Origin: Micromonospora sp. CP22 | GTDB lineage: Bacteria; Actinomycetota; Actinomycetes; Mycobacteriales; Micromonosporaceae | Length of the DNA stretch: 64,000 bases | Assembly (NCBI RefSeq): GCF_009712475.1 | Contig: NZ_VCJO01000006.1 | Location: 124,001-188,000, forward strand | Direction of reading: 5' to 3' | Part shown: positions 26,821-35,777 of the stretch, in pieces | Layout of the letters: every line of letters starts with the position of its first letter | Numbering within the stretch: the first letter of the stretch is position 1 | Position numbers and translations under genes: made by a program | The notes under the pieces: model-generated | Databases searched by the model: none | What the model was told of the DNA's origin: nothing | What the model saw: only the letters and a program-made list of their open reading frames with translations

Positions 26821-27927
26821 TCAGGGGCTGGCGGCGAGCAGGATGAAGGCGGCGAACAGCACCAGGTGCACACCGCCCTGGAGCAGGGTGGCGCGACCGG
26901 GCACGACGGTCAGCACGCCGGTGACGACGGTCAACGCGAGCAGCGTCATCTCGGTGCCGCCGAGACCGAGCAGGAGCGGCCCGTCGAGCCAGATCGAGGC
27001 GATCGCGATGGCGGGGATGGTCAGACCGATGCTGGCCATCGCGGAGCCCAGCGCGAGGTTGAGGCTGATCTGGACCCGGTCCCGGCGGGCGGCACGGGCG
27101 GCGGCCAGGGTCTCCGGCAACAGCACCAGCAACGCGATGATGACACCGACGAAGGCCGGGGGCAGGTTCACCGCCGCGACGCCGGCCTCGATGGCCGGCG
27201 AGACGGACTTGGCGTCACCGACGACGGCCACCAGGGCGACCAGGAGCAGCACGAGGCTGGTCAGGGCCTGCCGGGTCGACGGCGGATCGGCGTGCACCTC
27301 CTCCGGCAGCGTCTGCCCGTGGCGGCCGACCGGGAGGAAGTAGTCCCGGTGCCGACCCGTCTGCACCATCACGAACAGGGCGTACAGGGCGAGCGAGACC
27401 ACCGCCGCGAAGGTGAGCTGAGCGGGGTTGAACTCGGGGCCGGTGCGGCCGATGGTGAAGGTCGGCACGACCAGGCTGAGCGTGGAGAGGGTGGCGACGG
27501 TGGCGAGCGCGCTGCCGGTGCCCTCGGGGTTGAACACCGCCAACCGGCGGCGCAGGGCCCCGATGAGCAGGCTCAGACCGAGGATGCCGTTGCAGGTGAT
27601 CATCACGGCGGCGAAGACGGTGTCGCGGGCCAGGGAGGCCGTCTTCTCCCCGCCACTGATCATCAGCGTCACGATCAGGGCCACCTCGATGACGGTGACC
27701 GCGACGGCCAGCACCAGCGACCCGTACGGCTCGCCGACCTTGTGCGCGACCACCTCGGCGTGGTGCACGGCGGCCAGCACCGCACCGGCGAGGAACGCCC
27801 CGACCACGATCACCATCACGCCGACGAGCTGCTGGTTCCAGGTCACCGCCAGCACCAGCAGGGCGGCGATCGGCACGGAGACGGTCCAGCCGGTCAGGGA
27901 ACGGAGCAGCGCGAGCACGACCTTCAT
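26821..27927 (-). CDS. Ca2+/H+ antiporter (ChaA-like, CaCA superfamily)
   Basis: Integral membrane exchanger of 368 aa with about 11 helices. The two CaCA alpha repeats are visible: VHHAEVVAHKVGEPYGSLVLAVAVTVIEVAL in the first half (core VGEPYGSLVLAVAVTVIEVA) and VIIALLVLLPETLAAARAA in the second. Each has the acidic residue that binds the cation. It is expected to expel Ca2+ (or Na+/K+) in exchange for protons. The gene is monocistronic and followed by no obvious partner. The ribosome-binding site is weak (GGCAGG). Confidence 0.88.
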   Translation of the reverse strand: MKVVLALLRSLTGWTVSVPIAALLVLAVTWNQQLVGVMVIVVGAFLAGAVLAAVHHAEVVAHKVGEPYGSLVLAVAVTVIEVALIVTLMISGGEKTASLARDTVFAAVMITCNGILGLSLLIGALRRRLAVFNPEGTGSALATVATLSTLSLVVPTFTIGRTGPEFNPAQLTFAAVVSLALYALFVMVQTGRHRDYFLPVGRHGQTLPEEVHADPPSTRQALTSLVLLLVALVAVVGDAKSVSPAIEAGVAAVNLPPAFVGVIIALLVLLPETLAAARAARRDRVQISLNLALGSAMASIGLTIPAIAIASIWLDGPLLLGLGGTEMTLLALTVVTGVLTVVPGRATLLQGGVHLVLFAAFILLAASP

Positions 27928-27972
27928 CCTGCCGAGCGACCACGCGGCGGGGACGGCGAACCGTCGAGGTCG

Positions 27973-29889
27973 TCAGCCGGGCGTACGCAGACGGTGCAAC
28001 CGCAGGGCCAGTTGCACCTCCAGGGCCCGGTCGGGCTGCTGCCAGTCGGCACCGAGCAACTGACCGACCCGTTCCAGGCGCTGGGTCACCGTGTTGACGT
28101 GTACGTGCAGCTGCTCGGCGGCCCGGGCCAGGCTGCCACCCACCCCGAAGTACGCCTCCAGCGTCCGCACCAGCGCGGTACCGCGCCGGGCGTCATAGTC
28201 GATCACCGGCCCGATGGTGGCGGTGAGGAACCGGCTCACGTCGGCGTCGCCGCCGCCGTCGACGGCCCCCAGCAGCAGCCCGACGAAACCCAGCTCGGCG
28301 CTGCTCGCCCCCTGCCCGGCCCGGCCCAGCGCCCCGAGCGCGGTCAGGCAGCGGTCCGCCTCCCGGAAGGCGGTGCCCAGCGACGCGGGGTCGGTGAACG
28401 GCCCGCTCGCCCCGGCGGTCACCGGTCGGCCGGTGATCCTCGACAGGTCACGGGCCACCGCTCGGGCGCTGTCACCCGCGTGGTGACCGGGCAGCATCAG
28501 CGCCACCCGGCCGTCGCGCGCGGCGGCCAGCCCACCCCGGGTCGAGGCGTACGTGGTGGCCCAGGAGAGCACCCGCTGCCGGGCGGAGCCGGTCGCCGCG
28601 ATGGCGTCGTCGCCGACGGCCACCAGCACGTGCGGTGCGTCCAGGTCCACGCCCAGCCGACGGGCCCGGCTACGCAGCGCGTCGGGGTCGCGCAGCGGCC
28701 GGGCGATCAGGTCGTCGAGCAACTCGCCCCGGACCCGTCCCTCCGCCTCGGCGACGGTACGCCGGAACAGCAGCAGCAGGGCGGTCACCAGCGCCGCCCG
28801 CTCCAGGATGCGCTGGTCGGCGTCGTCCGGTTCGCCCTCGGGGCGCAGCACCAGCACACCGAGGTTCTCCGTGCCGGCCACCACGGCGGCGTACCACAAC
28901 GCTCCCCGGCGTACGCTGCGTCCCTCGGTCCGCGACGCCGCGACCGCCTCGACGATCTCCGCTCGCTCCGGCTCGTCGATCTCACCGACCTGTGCCAGCC
29001 GCCGTCCCTCGGCGTCGAGCACCAACAGCACCCCACCGAGCACGTCGGTGACCGCCGCGGCCACGTCCTCCACGCCGCCGCCGCGCAGCACCAGCGCCGT
29101 CATCCGGTCGTGGGCCGCGGCGGCCCGCTCCACGGAACTGCTGTGCGCGCGGATGGTGGTGTTCGCCGAGGAGAGTTCCTCCAGTGCCGCGCGGGTCTCG
29201 GCCAACAGCCGGGCGGTGTCGATCGCCACCGCGGCGTGAGCGGCCAACGAGAGCAGCAGCGCCACCTCCTCGCGGGCGAACGGCCGGGCCGTCCGGTTGG
29301 CCGCGTAGAGCACCCCGATGCTGGTCGAGCCGAGGCGCAGCGGCACTCCGAGGATGGCCACCAGCCCTTCCTCGCCCACCCCGGCGTCGATCTCCCGGGT
29401 GTGGTGGAACCGCTCGTCCTCCGGATAGTTCGCGGTGACGTAGGGAGCGCCGGACTGGGCCACCAGACCGCCGAGCCCGGCACCCATGGGCAGCCGCAGC
29501 CGCTGGAACCGGGCGGAGACCGACCCGTCGGTCACCCGCATGTAGGTGTCGCCGCGCTCGGCGTCGTTGAGGGTCATGTAGGCGACGTCCGCGCCGAGCA
29601 GGTGCCGGGCCCGGTGCACGATCGCCCGCAGCACCTCGTCCAGGTCACGCAGCCCGGCCAGGTCGCTGACCGTGTCGTACAGGCCGGAGAGTTCGCTCTC
29701 CCGGCGGCGACGGCGTTCCAGCAGCGCCCGGACCCGCAGCGCCACCGTCTTGGCCTGCTCCAACTCGGCGATGCGTTCGGGCGGCAGCCCGGCCGAGCGG
29801 GCGGCGACCAGCGGTCCCTCGAATTCGACCGCGGCTGCCTCCCGGGCGAGCAGTTCGAGGAACTCCACCGGCGACGACATGACCGACAT
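27973..29889 (-). CDS. GAF-domain PucR/CdaR-type transcriptional regulator
   Basis: Large regulator of 638 aa. Residues about 70-225 form a GAF domain (YDTVSDLAGLRDLDEVLRAI, GAGLGGLVAQSGAPY). The middle is GGDEF-like or degenerate. The end is the PucR C-terminal helix-turn-helix: RTLEAYFGVGGSLARAAEQLHVHVNTVTQRL, partly quoted as GGSLARAAEQLHVHVNTVTQ. GGAGGT stands 9 nt before the ATG at 29889. It follows the 3-hydroxybutyrate dehydrogenase gene by 17 bp on the same strand, so it probably regulates that operon in response to a metabolite. Confidence 0.88.
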   Translation of the reverse strand: MSVMSSPVEFLELLAREAAAVEFEGPLVAARSAGLPPERIAELEQAKTVALRVRALLERRRRRESELSGLYDTVSDLAGLRDLDEVLRAIVHRARHLLGADVAYMTLNDAERGDTYMRVTDGSVSARFQRLRLPMGAGLGGLVAQSGAPYVTANYPEDERFHHTREIDAGVGEEGLVAILGVPLRLGSTSIGVLYAANRTARPFAREEVALLLSLAAHAAVAIDTARLLAETRAALEELSSANTTIRAHSSSVERAAAAHDRMTALVLRGGGVEDVAAAVTDVLGGVLLVLDAEGRRLAQVGEIDEPERAEIVEAVAASRTEGRSVRRGALWYAAVVAGTENLGVLVLRPEGEPDDADQRILERAALVTALLLLFRRTVAEAEGRVRGELLDDLIARPLRDPDALRSRARRLGVDLDAPHVLVAVGDDAIAATGSARQRVLSWATTYASTRGGLAAARDGRVALMLPGHHAGDSARAVARDLSRITGRPVTAGASGPFTDPASLGTAFREADRCLTALGALGRAGQGASSAELGFVGLLLGAVDGGGDADVSRFLTATIGPVIDYDARRGTALVRTLEAYFGVGGSLARAAEQLHVHVNTVTQRLERVGQLLGADWQQPDRALEVQLALRLHRLRTPG

Positions 29890-29906
29890 TCTGCGGGTGA
29901 CCTCCG

Positions 29907-30689
29907 CTAATTCGCCGTCCAGCCCCCGTCGAGCGCGATCGAGGCGCCGGTGAGGAAGCTCGCCGGGGGTGAGCAGAGGTAGGCCAGCAGCTCCGCCACC
30001 TCCTCCGGTTCGATCAGCCGCTTGACCGCCGCGCGGGCCAACATGACCTTCTCGATCACCTCGGACTCGGGGATGCCGTGGGCGGCCGACTGGTCGGCGA
30101 TCTGGCTCTCCACCAGCGCGGTCCGCACGTACGCCGGGTTGATGCAGTTGGCGGTCACCCCGCAGGCCGCGCCCTCCAGCGCCACCACCTTCGACAGCCC
30201 TTCCAGCGCGTGCTTCGCCGAGACGTACGCCGCCTTGTACGCCGAGGCACGCAGCCCGTGCACCGAGGAGATGTTCACGATCCGGCCCCAGCCGCGTGCG
30301 TACATGTGCGGCAGCGCCCGCCGGATCAGCAGGAACGGCGCCTCCACCATCACCCGCTGGAGGTACTCGAAGCGCTCGACCGGGAACTCGTGCAGCGGTG
30401 CCACGTGTTGCAGACCGGCGTTGTTGACGACGATGTCGACGTCGGCGTCGAGGGCGTCCACCGCCGCCGGGTCGGACAGATCCACCCCCTCGGCCCGGCC
30501 GCCGATCTCGGCTGCCACCACCGTGGCCGCCTCGACGTCACGGTCGACCACCACGACGCTGGCGCCGGCCGCCGCCAGCCGCCGGGCGCAGGCCCGGCCG
30601 ATGCCGCCGCCGCCCCCCGTCACCAGGGCGGTACGACCGGTCAGGTCGACGTTCACGACGTGGGGGACCGCCACGGGTTCTGCCGTCAT
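29907..30689 (-). CDS. 3-hydroxybutyrate dehydrogenase (SDR family)
   Basis: NAD-dependent short-chain dehydrogenase of 260 aa expected to interconvert (R)-3-hydroxybutyrate and acetoacetate, linking ketone-body or PHB use to central metabolism. Seen are the cofactor loop TGGGGGIG (24-31), NNAG (89-92), S142, and Y155 with K159 (YVSAK). The stretch [17 protein letters not shown] after the active site is typical of bacterial HBDH. The ATG at 30689 was chosen since the SDR fold begins 17 residues later. It heads a two-gene unit with a PucR-type regulator. The promoter region carries a palindromic site. Confidence 0.87.
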   Translation of the reverse strand: MTAEPVAVPHVVNVDLTGRTALVTGGGGGIGRACARRLAAAGASVVVVDRDVEAATVVAAEIGGRAEGVDLSDPAAVDALDADVDIVVNNAGLQHVAPLHEFPVERFEYLQRVMVEAPFLLIRRALPHMYARGWGRIVNISSVHGLRASAYKAAYVSAKHALEGLSKVVALEGAACGVTANCINPAYVRTALVESQIADQSAAHGIPESEVIEKVMLARAAVKRLIEPEEVAELLAYLCSPPASFLTGASIALDGGWTAN

Positions 30690-30697
30690 GGCGCATG

Positions 30698-30726
30698 AAG
30701 TTACGAGGTGTGTGCTCGGGCGCACA
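30698..30726 (-). promoter_or_regulatory. hbdH promoter region with inverted repeat TGTGC-N6-GCACA
   Basis: On the minus strand TAACTT (30698-30703) is a fair -10, 8 nt before the ATG. The perfect inverted repeat TGTGC-N6-GCACA (30711-30726) covers the place of the -35 element. It is a candidate operator for the PucR-type regulator or a CRP/FNR-like protein. No clear -35 is seen. Confidence 0.45.
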
Positions 30727-30833
30727 TGGGGTTGTGACACATACTCCCGGGGCACACTGTGGCCGCCTCCTACACTGCCGCCGCGGCTGCCAGATCGGGC
30801 GTGTCCCGGGGCGCGGCGCGGCGACGGCATCGG

Positions 30834-30855
30834 TAGGGTGTCGAACACACGTACT
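30834..30855 (+). promoter_or_regulatory. ruvC -10 box with SOS (LexA)-box-like site
   Basis: TAGGGT (30834-30839) is followed by CGAACACACGTACT (30842-30855). This agrees at 12 of 14 positions with the mycobacterial-type SOS box CGAACRNRYGTTYC. A LexA site at the start point would repress the ruvCAB operon until DNA damage. Confidence 0.55.
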
Positions 30856-30880
30856 GCCCCGGCGGCTGGAGGGAGGCGGC

Positions 30881-31408
30881 GTGCGGGTGCTCGGCGTCGA
30901 CCCGGGGCTGACCCGGTGTGGAGTCGGCGTGGTGGAGGGGGTGCCCGGCCGGCCCTGCACGCTGATCGCCTACTACGTGGTCTACACCGACCCGGCCGAC
31001 GAGTTGCCCACCCGCCTGCTGCACCTGGACCGCTCGTTGACCGACCTGGTCGTCGAGCACCGGCCGGACAGCGTGGCGGTGGAGCGGGTGTTCAGCCAGC
31101 ACAACGTGCGTACGGTGATGGGCACCGCCCAGGCCAGTGGGATCGCCGTGCTCGCCGGGGCGCGTGCCGGACTGCCGGTGCAGACGTACACCCCGAGCGA
31201 GGTGAAGGCGGCGGTGACCGGCTCCGGCCAGGCCGACAAGGCGCAGATGACCGCGATGGTCACCCGGCTGCTGCGGCTGGCCGAGCCGCCCCGCCCGGCG
31301 GACGCCGCGGACGCCCTCGCGCTGGCCATCTGTCACGTGTGGCGCGGTGGCACCCGGTCGAAACTGGCCGCCGCGGCGGACCGGGCGAGACGAGGAGGAG
31401 CGAGATGA
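30881..31408 (+). CDS. ruvC: Holliday junction endonuclease RuvC
   Basis: Dimeric nuclease of 175 aa that cuts Holliday junctions symmetrically after RuvAB branch migration. All four metal-binding acids are present: D7 (GVDPGLT), E68 (AVERVF), D141 and D144 (DAADALALA). The GTG at 30881 is preceded by GGAGGGAGG with short spacing. Its TGA overlaps the ruvA ATG. First gene of a ruvCAB operon that may be under SOS control. Confidence 0.97.
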   Translation: MRVLGVDPGLTRCGVGVVEGVPGRPCTLIAYYVVYTDPADELPTRLLHLDRSLTDLVVEHRPDSVAVERVFSQHNVRTVMGTAQASGIAVLAGARAGLPVQTYTPSEVKAAVTGSGQADKAQMTAMVTRLLRLAEPPRPADAADALALAICHVWRGGTRSKLAAAADRARRGGAR

Positions 31409-32007
31409 TCGCCAGTGTGCGTGGCGTGGTGGCCGCCACCGGCCCGGATCACGCGGTGATCGAGGTCGGTGGGGTCGGCCTGGCCGTGCAGTGCGCCCCC
31501 GGTACCCTCGCCGACCTGCGGGTCGGTCAGCCGGCCCGGCTGGCGACCAGCCTGGTCGTCCGGGAGGACTCGCTCACCCTCTACGGCTTCGCCGACGACG
31601 ACGCCAAGGCGCTGTTCGAGTTGTTGCAGACCGCCAGCGGGGTCGGCCCGCGACTGGCCCAGGCGGTGCTCGCCGTGCACACCCCGGACGCGGTCCGCAA
31701 GGCCATCGCCAACGCCGACACGGCGGCGCTGACCCGGGTGCCCGGCATCGGCAAGAAGGGCGCCGAGCGGCTGGTGCTGGAACTGCGCGACCGGATCGGC
31801 CCGGTGCCGGTGGGCGCCGACGGCGCGGCCGGGGTGACCGGTGGGGCCTGGCCCGAGCAGGTCCGTCAGGCGTTGATCGGGCTCGGCTGGACGGCCGGTC
31901 AGGCCGACCAGGCCGTCGCCGCCGTCGCCGAGACCGTCGACGGTCCCACCCCGCCGGTGCCGGTGCTGCTGAAGCAGGCCATCCGACTGCTGGGTCGCAC
32001 CCGATGA
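31405..32007 (+). CDS. ruvA: Holliday junction DNA-binding protein RuvA
   Basis: Junction-binding tetramer subunit of 200 aa that loads RuvB. Three domains are visible: the OB fold ([20 protein letters not shown]), tandem helix-hairpin-helix motifs ([14 protein letters not shown] and [17 protein letters not shown]), and a C-terminal RuvB-contact domain ([16 protein letters not shown]). The ATG overlaps the ruvC stop (ATGA), with GAGGAGG upstream. Confidence 0.97.
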   Translation: MIASVRGVVAATGPDHAVIEVGGVGLAVQCAPGTLADLRVGQPARLATSLVVREDSLTLYGFADDDAKALFELLQTASGVGPRLAQAVLAVHTPDAVRKAIANADTAALTRVPGIGKKGAERLVLELRDRIGPVPVGADGAAGVTGGAWPEQVRQALIGLGWTAGQADQAVAAVAETVDGPTPPVPVLLKQAIRLLGRTR

Positions 32008-32062
32008 GCGCGCGGGTCCAGCCGGGTCCGCGAGCCCCGAGGTCGCGAATGAAGGACCCCCG

Positions 32063-33133
32063 ATGACCGGCCCCGACGGCGGACTCGTCTCGGCGTACGT
32101 CAACGACGCGGAACGGGACGCCGAGGCCAGCGTCCGGCCGAAGCGGCTGGACGAGTTCATCGCCCAGCACCGGGTCCGCGACCAGCTCGACCTGCTGCTC
32201 CAGGGCGCGATGCGGCGCGGCTCCCCGCCCGACCACATCCTGCTGTCCGGGCCGCCCGGCCTGGGGAAGACCACCCTGGCCAACATCGTCGCCGCGGAGT
32301 TGGGCACCGGCATCCGGGTGACCAGCGGGCCGGCGATCGAACGCTCCGGGGACCTGGCGGCGATCCTGACCAGCCTGGCCGAGGGGGACGTGCTCTTCAT
32401 CGACGAGATCCACCGGATCGCCAAGCCGGCGGAGGAGCTGCTCTACAGCGCGATGGAGGACTTCCGGGTCGACGTGGTGGTCGGCAAGGGGCCGGGCGCC
32501 ACCGCCATCCCGCTCGACGTGGAGCCGTTCACCCTGGTCGGCGCGACCACCCGGTCGGGCCTGCTCACCGGCCCGATGCGGGACCGGTTCGGCTTCGTGG
32601 CGCACCTGGACTTCTACTCGCCGGCCGACCTGGAGGTGCTGCTGCACCGCTCGGCGCGCATCCTCGGTGTGCCGATCACCGAGGACGGGGCGGCGGAGAT
32701 CGCCGGTCGATCCCGGGGCACGCCACGCATCGCCAACCGGCTGCTGCGTCGGGTGCGGGACTTCGCCGAGGTACGCGCCGACGGTGTGGTCACCGTCGAG
32801 ACGGCCCGCTCCGCGTTGACCGTGTACGACGTCGACGCCCTCGGGCTGGACCGGCTCGACCGGGCGGTGCTGACCGCCCTGGTGGATTCGTTCAAGGGCG
32901 GTCCGGTCGGCCTGTCGACGCTGGCCGTGGCGGTCGGGGAGCAGCCGGACACGGTCGAGGAGGTCTGCGAGCCGTTCCTGGTGCGGGCCGGGCTGTTGGC
33001 GCGTACGCCCCGGGGGCGGGTGGCCACCGAGGCCGCCTGGCGCCATCTTGGCCGTACACCGCCAAATGGTACATTTGGTCCAGAAGCCCCTCCCGCGCCC
33101 GATCTGTTCTCGGTGGACATCGGCGAGCCGTGA
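32063..33133 (+). CDS. ruvB: Holliday junction DNA helicase RuvB
   Basis: AAA+ motor of 356 aa driving branch migration. Walker A is GPPGLGKT (63-70), Walker B is LFIDEIHR (D114, E115), sensor 1 is GATTRSGLL, and the arginine finger lies in [10 protein letters not shown] winged-helix domain ends with [17 protein letters not shown]. It sits 55 bp after ruvA. A short proline-rich C-terminal tail follows the conserved end. Confidence 0.97.
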   Translation: MTGPDGGLVSAYVNDAERDAEASVRPKRLDEFIAQHRVRDQLDLLLQGAMRRGSPPDHILLSGPPGLGKTTLANIVAAELGTGIRVTSGPAIERSGDLAAILTSLAEGDVLFIDEIHRIAKPAEELLYSAMEDFRVDVVVGKGPGATAIPLDVEPFTLVGATTRSGLLTGPMRDRFGFVAHLDFYSPADLEVLLHRSARILGVPITEDGAAEIAGRSRGTPRIANRLLRRVRDFAEVRADGVVTVETARSALTVYDVDALGLDRLDRAVLTALVDSFKGGPVGLSTLAVAVGEQPDTVEEVCEPFLVRAGLLARTPRGRVATEAAWRHLGRTPPNGTFGPEAPPAPDLFSVDIGEP

Positions 33134-33155
33134 TCTGTTCGTGATCTGGGCGACG

Positions 33156-33185
33156 TTCGGCGTTCCCAGACAGAGCGACTAGACT
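33156..33185 (+). promoter_or_regulatory. Possible promoter of yajC
   Basis: TTCGGC (33156-33161), 18 bp, TAGACT (33180-33185), about 86 bp before the GTG start. Confidence 0.4.
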
Positions 33186-33271
33186 CGCCGCGGTCTGTAC
33201 AGGACGTGCAAATCCGCCTCCGTTCCGGCGCCAACGCGCCGGTCCGGCGGCCAATGGGAAGGTCGACAACC

Positions 33272-33610
33272 GTGCACTACGCAGCAGAAGGCGGCGGAGC
33301 GGGAGGCTTCACGCCGATCCTCATGATCGCTCTGCTCTTCGGCGTCATGTATTTCATGATGATCCGTCCGCAGCAGAAGCGCCGCCGCGAGGCCGAATCG
33401 ATGCAGGCCAACCTCTCCCCGGGCGACGAGGTGGTCACCATCGGCGGGCTCTACGGCACGGTCACCGGCATCGAGGACGACAGCGTCCTGCTGGAGGTCG
33501 CTCCAGGAGTGCAGACCCGCTACGCCCGGCCGGCGATCGCCCGGGTGGTCACCCCGGCGGAGCGCCCGGCCGAGGCGGCGGCCGAGGAGACCGACTCGGT
33601 CAAGGACTGA
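33272..33610 (+). CDS. yajC: Preprotein translocase accessory subunit YajC
   Basis: Single-pass membrane protein of 112 aa that joins SecDF and the SecYEG complex. The helix at about residues 12-30 ends in MIRPQQKRRREAE, the family landmark, followed by LSPGDEVVTIGGLYGTVTGI. The GTG at 33272 has GGGAAGG 9 nt upstream. An ATG at 33254 would place that purine run inside the gene. The acidic, alanine-rich tail is not conserved. Confidence 0.93.
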   Translation: MHYAAEGGGAGGFTPILMIALLFGVMYFMMIRPQQKRRREAESMQANLSPGDEVVTIGGLYGTVTGIEDDSVLLEVAPGVQTRYARPAIARVVTPAERPAEAAAEETDSVKD

Positions 33611-33892
33611 CGTCGAGTCCCGTCCGGGTGCCGGTCTCTCGGTGGCTCGGACGGGGCACCCGCCCGCGTCCCCGGGTGGGTGTCACTCTCGAACTGCGCA
33701 TTGAGACAATTGGATATCATGCCGACGCCGGGCGTCGGCGCGTCCGCCCGTACCCGGTCCACGCGTCCGCGCCGACCAGCCGAGGCGGCGGCACCAGCCC
33801 GGAAGCCGTCGGAAGGCAGGCCGTCGGCCCGGGATTCCGGCCGACCCGCCGCCGCACCCGCGGCGGCGTGACCACAGGGAGACAGGACAGCC
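33611..33892. other. yajC-secD intergenic region with AT-rich patch
   Basis: This 282-bp gap contains an AT-rich patch near 33700-33720 that is the likeliest site of a secDF promoter, though no good -35/-10 pair stands out. A 50-codon open frame from ATG 33719 to TGA 33871 encodes only Ala/Pro/Arg/Ser-rich low complexity with no ribosome-binding site, so I do not call it a gene. Confidence 0.4.
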
Positions 33893-35776
33893 GTGGCACC
33901 ACCTCAGGGACAGATGCGCCCGGGACGGCAGTTGGCCGTGCTCGGGGCCATCTTCGTCGTCCTCTATCTTTTGGTGTTCTTCTCAGGCGGTGCCAGCGGT
34001 GGCTGGAAGGATCGGCTGGAACCTCGCCTCGGTCTTGACCTGGTCGGTGGCACCCGGCTGACGCTGGAAGCGACCAACACCCTGGACGGCCGGGCTCCGA
34101 CGGCCGACAACCTGGAACGCGCCCGTCAGATCATCGAGAACCGGGTCAACGCCTACGGCGTGGCCGAGGCCGAGGTGGTCACCGAGGGCGACCGCAACAT
34201 CGTCATCTCCCTCCCCGGCGAGAACCGCGAGCTCAACGAGGTCGGTAACGCGGCCGAGCTGCGCTTCCGCAAGGTGCTGAAGATCGTCGACGGCAGCGGG
34301 TCGATCCCGTCGCCGGCGCCGAGCGAGAGCCCGGAGGCGACCCCGTCGGGTACGGCGAGCCCGGAGGCCACGCCGTCCGGCTCCACCAGCCCCACGCCCG
34401 ACACCGACGCCGCCGCGTCGCCGTCGGCCGGCGGCCAGGGTGGTGGCGCGCCGACGCCGTCGCCGTCGGAGTCGCCGACCCCGTCGCCCACGGCGAGCGA
34501 AGAGGTGCCGCAGAGCATCGAGGAGCTGCGCCGCGCCGTCGAGCAGAAGGTCGGTGCCGAGGCGTGGGCCGCCGCGAGCGGGTTGCAGGCACCGGCCGAC
34601 CTGAGCGCCGACCCGTCGCTGGCCGAGAAGCTCAAGCCGTTCGGTGAGCTGAGCGGGCGCGAGGTAGCGGTGCTGCCGGCGCAGATGCAGTTCAACGTGC
34701 CGACGATCAGCTGTGTGCAGCTCGACGACCGGCCCCCGGCGTCCATCTCCGACCCGGAGCAGCAGGTCGTCGCCTGCGAGGGTGGTTACGCGAAGAACCT
34801 GCTGGACGTGGCCAAGGTGCTCGGCACCGACGTCTCCGACGCCAACGCGGTGCGCGACCAGACCAGCCAGTGGGTGGTCAGCCTGAACTTCACCAGCTCC
34901 GGGCAGCAGAAGTGGACCGCGCTGACCCGCGAGGCGTTCAACAACGAGGGCCAGGCGTGCGACGCGACCGCGCTCGGCGACGAGGGCAAGTGCCGGGTCG
35001 CCGTGGTGCTGGACAACGTGATCATCTCCTCGCCGCAGATCCAGGGCGTGCTGACCGGTAACTCCCAGATCACCGGTAACTTCACCAACGCGGAGGCCAG
35101 CGAGCTGGCCGGCTACCTGAGCTACGGTGCCCTGCCGGTCACCTTCGAGGCGCAGGAGCAGCAGAACGTCACCGCCACCCTGGGCGCCAGCCACCTGCGG
35201 GCCGGTCTGCTCGCGGCCGGCATCGGCATGCTGTTGGTCATCATCTACTCGTTCTTCTACTACCGGCTGCTCGGCTCGGTGATCTTCCTGAGCCTGATCC
35301 TGTCGGCGCTGCTGCTCTTCGGCGCGCTGGTGGTGCTCGGCCGGCAGATCGGCTTCACGCTCACCCTCGCCGGTATCGCCGGCATCATCGTCTCGCTAGG
35401 TGTGGCGGCCGACTCGTTCGTCATCTACTTCGAACGACTCAAGGACGAGATCCGAGAGGGACGCAGCCCGCGCAGCGCGGTACCTCGGGCCTGGGTCCGG
35501 GCCCGCCGGACGATCATCTCCGCCAACGCGATCACCATCATGTCGGCGGTGGTGCTCTACATCGTCTCGGTCGGCACGGTGAAGGGCTTCGCCTTCGCCC
35601 TGGGCCTGGCGACGGTGCTGGACCTGCTCGTGGTCTTCCTGTTCCGGCATCCGATCATGACGATGTTCGCCCGAACCAAGGCGTTCCTGTCCCCACGGGT
35701 CAGCGGCCTGGGCCGGGCACTGCCGGCCCGGTCGGAGCAGGCCCAGCCCCGCAACCAGCGTGTCAAGGAGGCCTGA
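33893..35776 (+). CDS. secD: Protein translocase subunit SecD
   Basis: RND-like subunit of 627 aa that uses the proton gradient to complete Sec export. TM1 is near residues 13-30. The large P1 region starts with GLDLVGGTRLTLEA. A Ser/Pro/Thr-rich insertion lies at about residues 136-206, before the conserved P1 remainder (LNFTSSGQQKWTALT, GVLTGNSQITG). The C-terminal five helices include GVAADSFVIYFERLKDE. The GTG start at 33893 is preceded by a purine-rich run. The stop lies inside the Shine-Dalgarno region of secF, indicating a secD-secF operon. Confidence 0.96.
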   Translation: MAPPQGQMRPGRQLAVLGAIFVVLYLLVFFSGGASGGWKDRLEPRLGLDLVGGTRLTLEATNTLDGRAPTADNLERARQIIENRVNAYGVAEAEVVTEGDRNIVISLPGENRELNEVGNAAELRFRKVLKIVDGSGSIPSPAPSESPEATPSGTASPEATPSGSTSPTPDTDAAASPSAGGQGGGAPTPSPSESPTPSPTASEEVPQSIEELRRAVEQKVGAEAWAAASGLQAPADLSADPSLAEKLKPFGELSGREVAVLPAQMQFNVPTISCVQLDDRPPASISDPEQQVVACEGGYAKNLLDVAKVLGTDVSDANAVRDQTSQWVVSLNFTSSGQQKWTALTREAFNNEGQACDATALGDEGKCRVAVVLDNVIISSPQIQGVLTGNSQITGNFTNAEASELAGYLSYGALPVTFEAQEQQNVTATLGASHLRAGLLAAGIGMLLVIIYSFFYYRLLGSVIFLSLILSALLLFGALVVLGRQIGFTLTLAGIAGIIVSLGVAADSFVIYFERLKDEIREGRSPRSAVPRAWVRARRTIISANAITIMSAVVLYIVSVGTVKGFAFALGLATVLDLLVVFLFRHPIMTMFARTKAFLSPRVSGLGRALPARSEQAQPRNQRVKEA

Positions 35777-35777
35777 G

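Noticed and set aside
26866..29910. 1014-codon open frame opposite the antiporter and PucR genes
   Set aside because: Spans two well-supported genes on the other strand and has Gln/His/Arg-rich low-complexity composition.
33719..33871. 50-codon frame upstream of secD
   Set aside because: Only Ala/Pro/Arg low complexity, with no ribosome-binding site; treated as leader or intergenic sequence.
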